Origin: an uncultured Altererythrobacter sp.
GTDB lineage: Bacteria > Pseudomonadota > Alphaproteobacteria > Sphingomonadales > Sphingomonadaceae
Length of the DNA: 13,426 nt
Direction: 5' to 3'
Assembly (NCBI GenBank): GCA_946885545.1
Contig: CAMPGP010000033.1
Span: forward strand, 1-13,426
Shown here one piece after another: positions 12,798 to 13,426 of this stretch. Below the pieces are notes generated by a model, which saw only the letters and a program-made list of their open reading frames with translations, was not told the DNA's origin and made no database searches. The translations under genes and the position numbers were made by a program. How positions within the stretch are numbered: the first letter of the stretch is position 1; each line of letters opens with the position of its first letter.

Positions 12798-13426
12798 CTA
12801 GAAGCTGTGCTCGTAGACGTGGCTCACGTCGCCCGCCCATTCGCCGTGATAGAGGTCGAGCAGGCGCTGCGCCGGGACCTTGCCGCTGGCTACGATCTCG
12901 TCGAGCGTTTCGAGGAAGCCGGTCTCGTTGTCGCCGCCGGTGTTGAACCGCGCGCGCGCGGCCAAGCCGGAACGTGAGATCGCCAGCACTTCGCGCGCGA
13001 TGTCGCGCAGCTTGCCGCCGCCAGGCAGGGGTGCGTCGAGCGCGAGCCTGGGCACCGCATTGCGCAGCGTCTCGCGGTCTTCCATAGACCAGTCCCTGAC
13101 CAGGTCCCACGCGGCATCGAGCGCGCTCTGATCGTAGAGCAGGCCGACCCAGAAGGCCGGCAGGGCGCAGATTCGGTTCCACGGCCCGCCGTCGGCGCCG
13201 CGCATTTCGAGGAAGCTCTTGAGCCGGACTTCGGGGAAGGCCGTCGAGAGGTGATCCCACCAGTCGGACTGGCGCGGCTTCTCCCCTGGCAGCGCGGGCA
13301 GCTCGCCGCGCAGGAAGTCGCGAAAGCTCTGGCCCGCGGCGTCGATATATTTCCCGTCGCGGAAGACGAAATACATCGGCACGTCGAGCATGTAGTCGAC
13401 GTAGCGTTCGTACCCGAAGCCGTCCT
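12798..13426 (-). CDS. gshA: Glutamate-cysteine ligase, plant/alphaproteobacterial type (C-terminal part, cut by window edge)
   Basis: The C-terminal 208 residues of an enzyme joining glutamate and cysteine with ATP, the first step of glutathione synthesis in the cytoplasm. The frame stays open to the right edge, so the start lies outside the window. An internal Met at 13391 is not the start, because the codons before it give GYERYVDY, which continues the conserved GF.YERYVDY.LDVPMYFV block. Further family features are the segment around SFLEMRGADGGPWNRICALPAFWVGLLYD, including the substrate-binding LEMRGAD, and the end EWAGDVSHVYEHSF. These match the plant-type GCS2 branch common in alphaproteobacteria (about 450-460 residues), not the E. 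coli GshA branch. The stop codon abuts that of the convergent methyltransferase-like gene with no bases between. Confidence 0.88.
   Translation of the reverse strand, partial: DGFGYERYVDYMLDVPMYFVFRDGKYIDAAGQSFRDFLRGELPALPGEKPRQSDWWDHLSTAFPEVRLKSFLEMRGADGGPWNRICALPAFWVGLLYDQSALDAAWDLVRDWSMEDRETLRNAVPRLALDAPLPGGGKLRDIAREVLAISRSGLAARARFNTGGDNETGFLETLDEIVASGKVPAQRLLDLYHGEWAGDVSHVYEHSF

Overview
The window reads as chromosomal DNA from a GC-rich alphaproteobacterium, most likely of the Sphingomonadales (Erythrobacteraceae or Sphingomonadaceae type). This is inferred from the strong G/C third-position bias, the YfgM-like/BamB gene pair, the plant-type glutamate-cysteine ligase, and the style of the small secreted and lipoprotein genes. 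It holds eleven protein-coding genes, one of them cut by the right edge. I see no tRNA, rRNA, insertion sequence, phage gene or CRISPR array.

Left part (1-2876). A small exported glycine-zipper protein (94-534) ends in a good hairpin terminator (602-643). A lipoprotein of unknown family follows, starting at TTG (738-1457). It converges, with a 3-base gap, on astD on the minus strand (1461-2876), which encodes succinylglutamate semialdehyde dehydrogenase of arginine catabolism. No other ast gene is in view.

Middle (2877-5628). A 324-base divergent control region separates astD from a trimeric autotransporter adhesin of the YadA type (3201-4958), whose head contains a tandem duplication of 154 residues. 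Seventeen bases downstream begins a small secreted protein of unknown function (4976-5539). A strong terminator-like hairpin lies inside its signal-peptide codons, which suggests that its expression is attenuated relative to the adhesin. An 18-base perfect palindrome lies in the convergent gap before selO.

Right part (5629-13426). A SelO-family protein AMPylase gene (minus, 5629-7044) is divergent from an alpha/beta hydrolase gene (7131-7991). The hydrolase gene overlaps a GT4-type glycosyltransferase gene (7988-9139) by an ATGA junction. Next come a YfgM-like membrane TPR protein (9256-10023) and bamB (10046-11389), together serving outer-membrane protein export and assembly. After them lies a large multi-pass membrane protein with a C-terminal ICMT/PEMT-type methyltransferase motif (11439-12797). 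Its stop codon directly abuts that of a convergent glutamate-cysteine ligase gene for glutathione synthesis (12798-13426, incomplete).

No obvious complete new multi-gene system is present. The best leads are the adhesin plus secreted-protein pair with its embedded hairpin, and the methyltransferase-like protein with a long uncharacterised membrane N-terminal part. Much of the window deals with the envelope: two lipoproteins, an adhesin, a YfgM/BamB pair, a glycosyltransferase and a glycine-zipper protein. All assignments come from reading the sequence; no database search was run.
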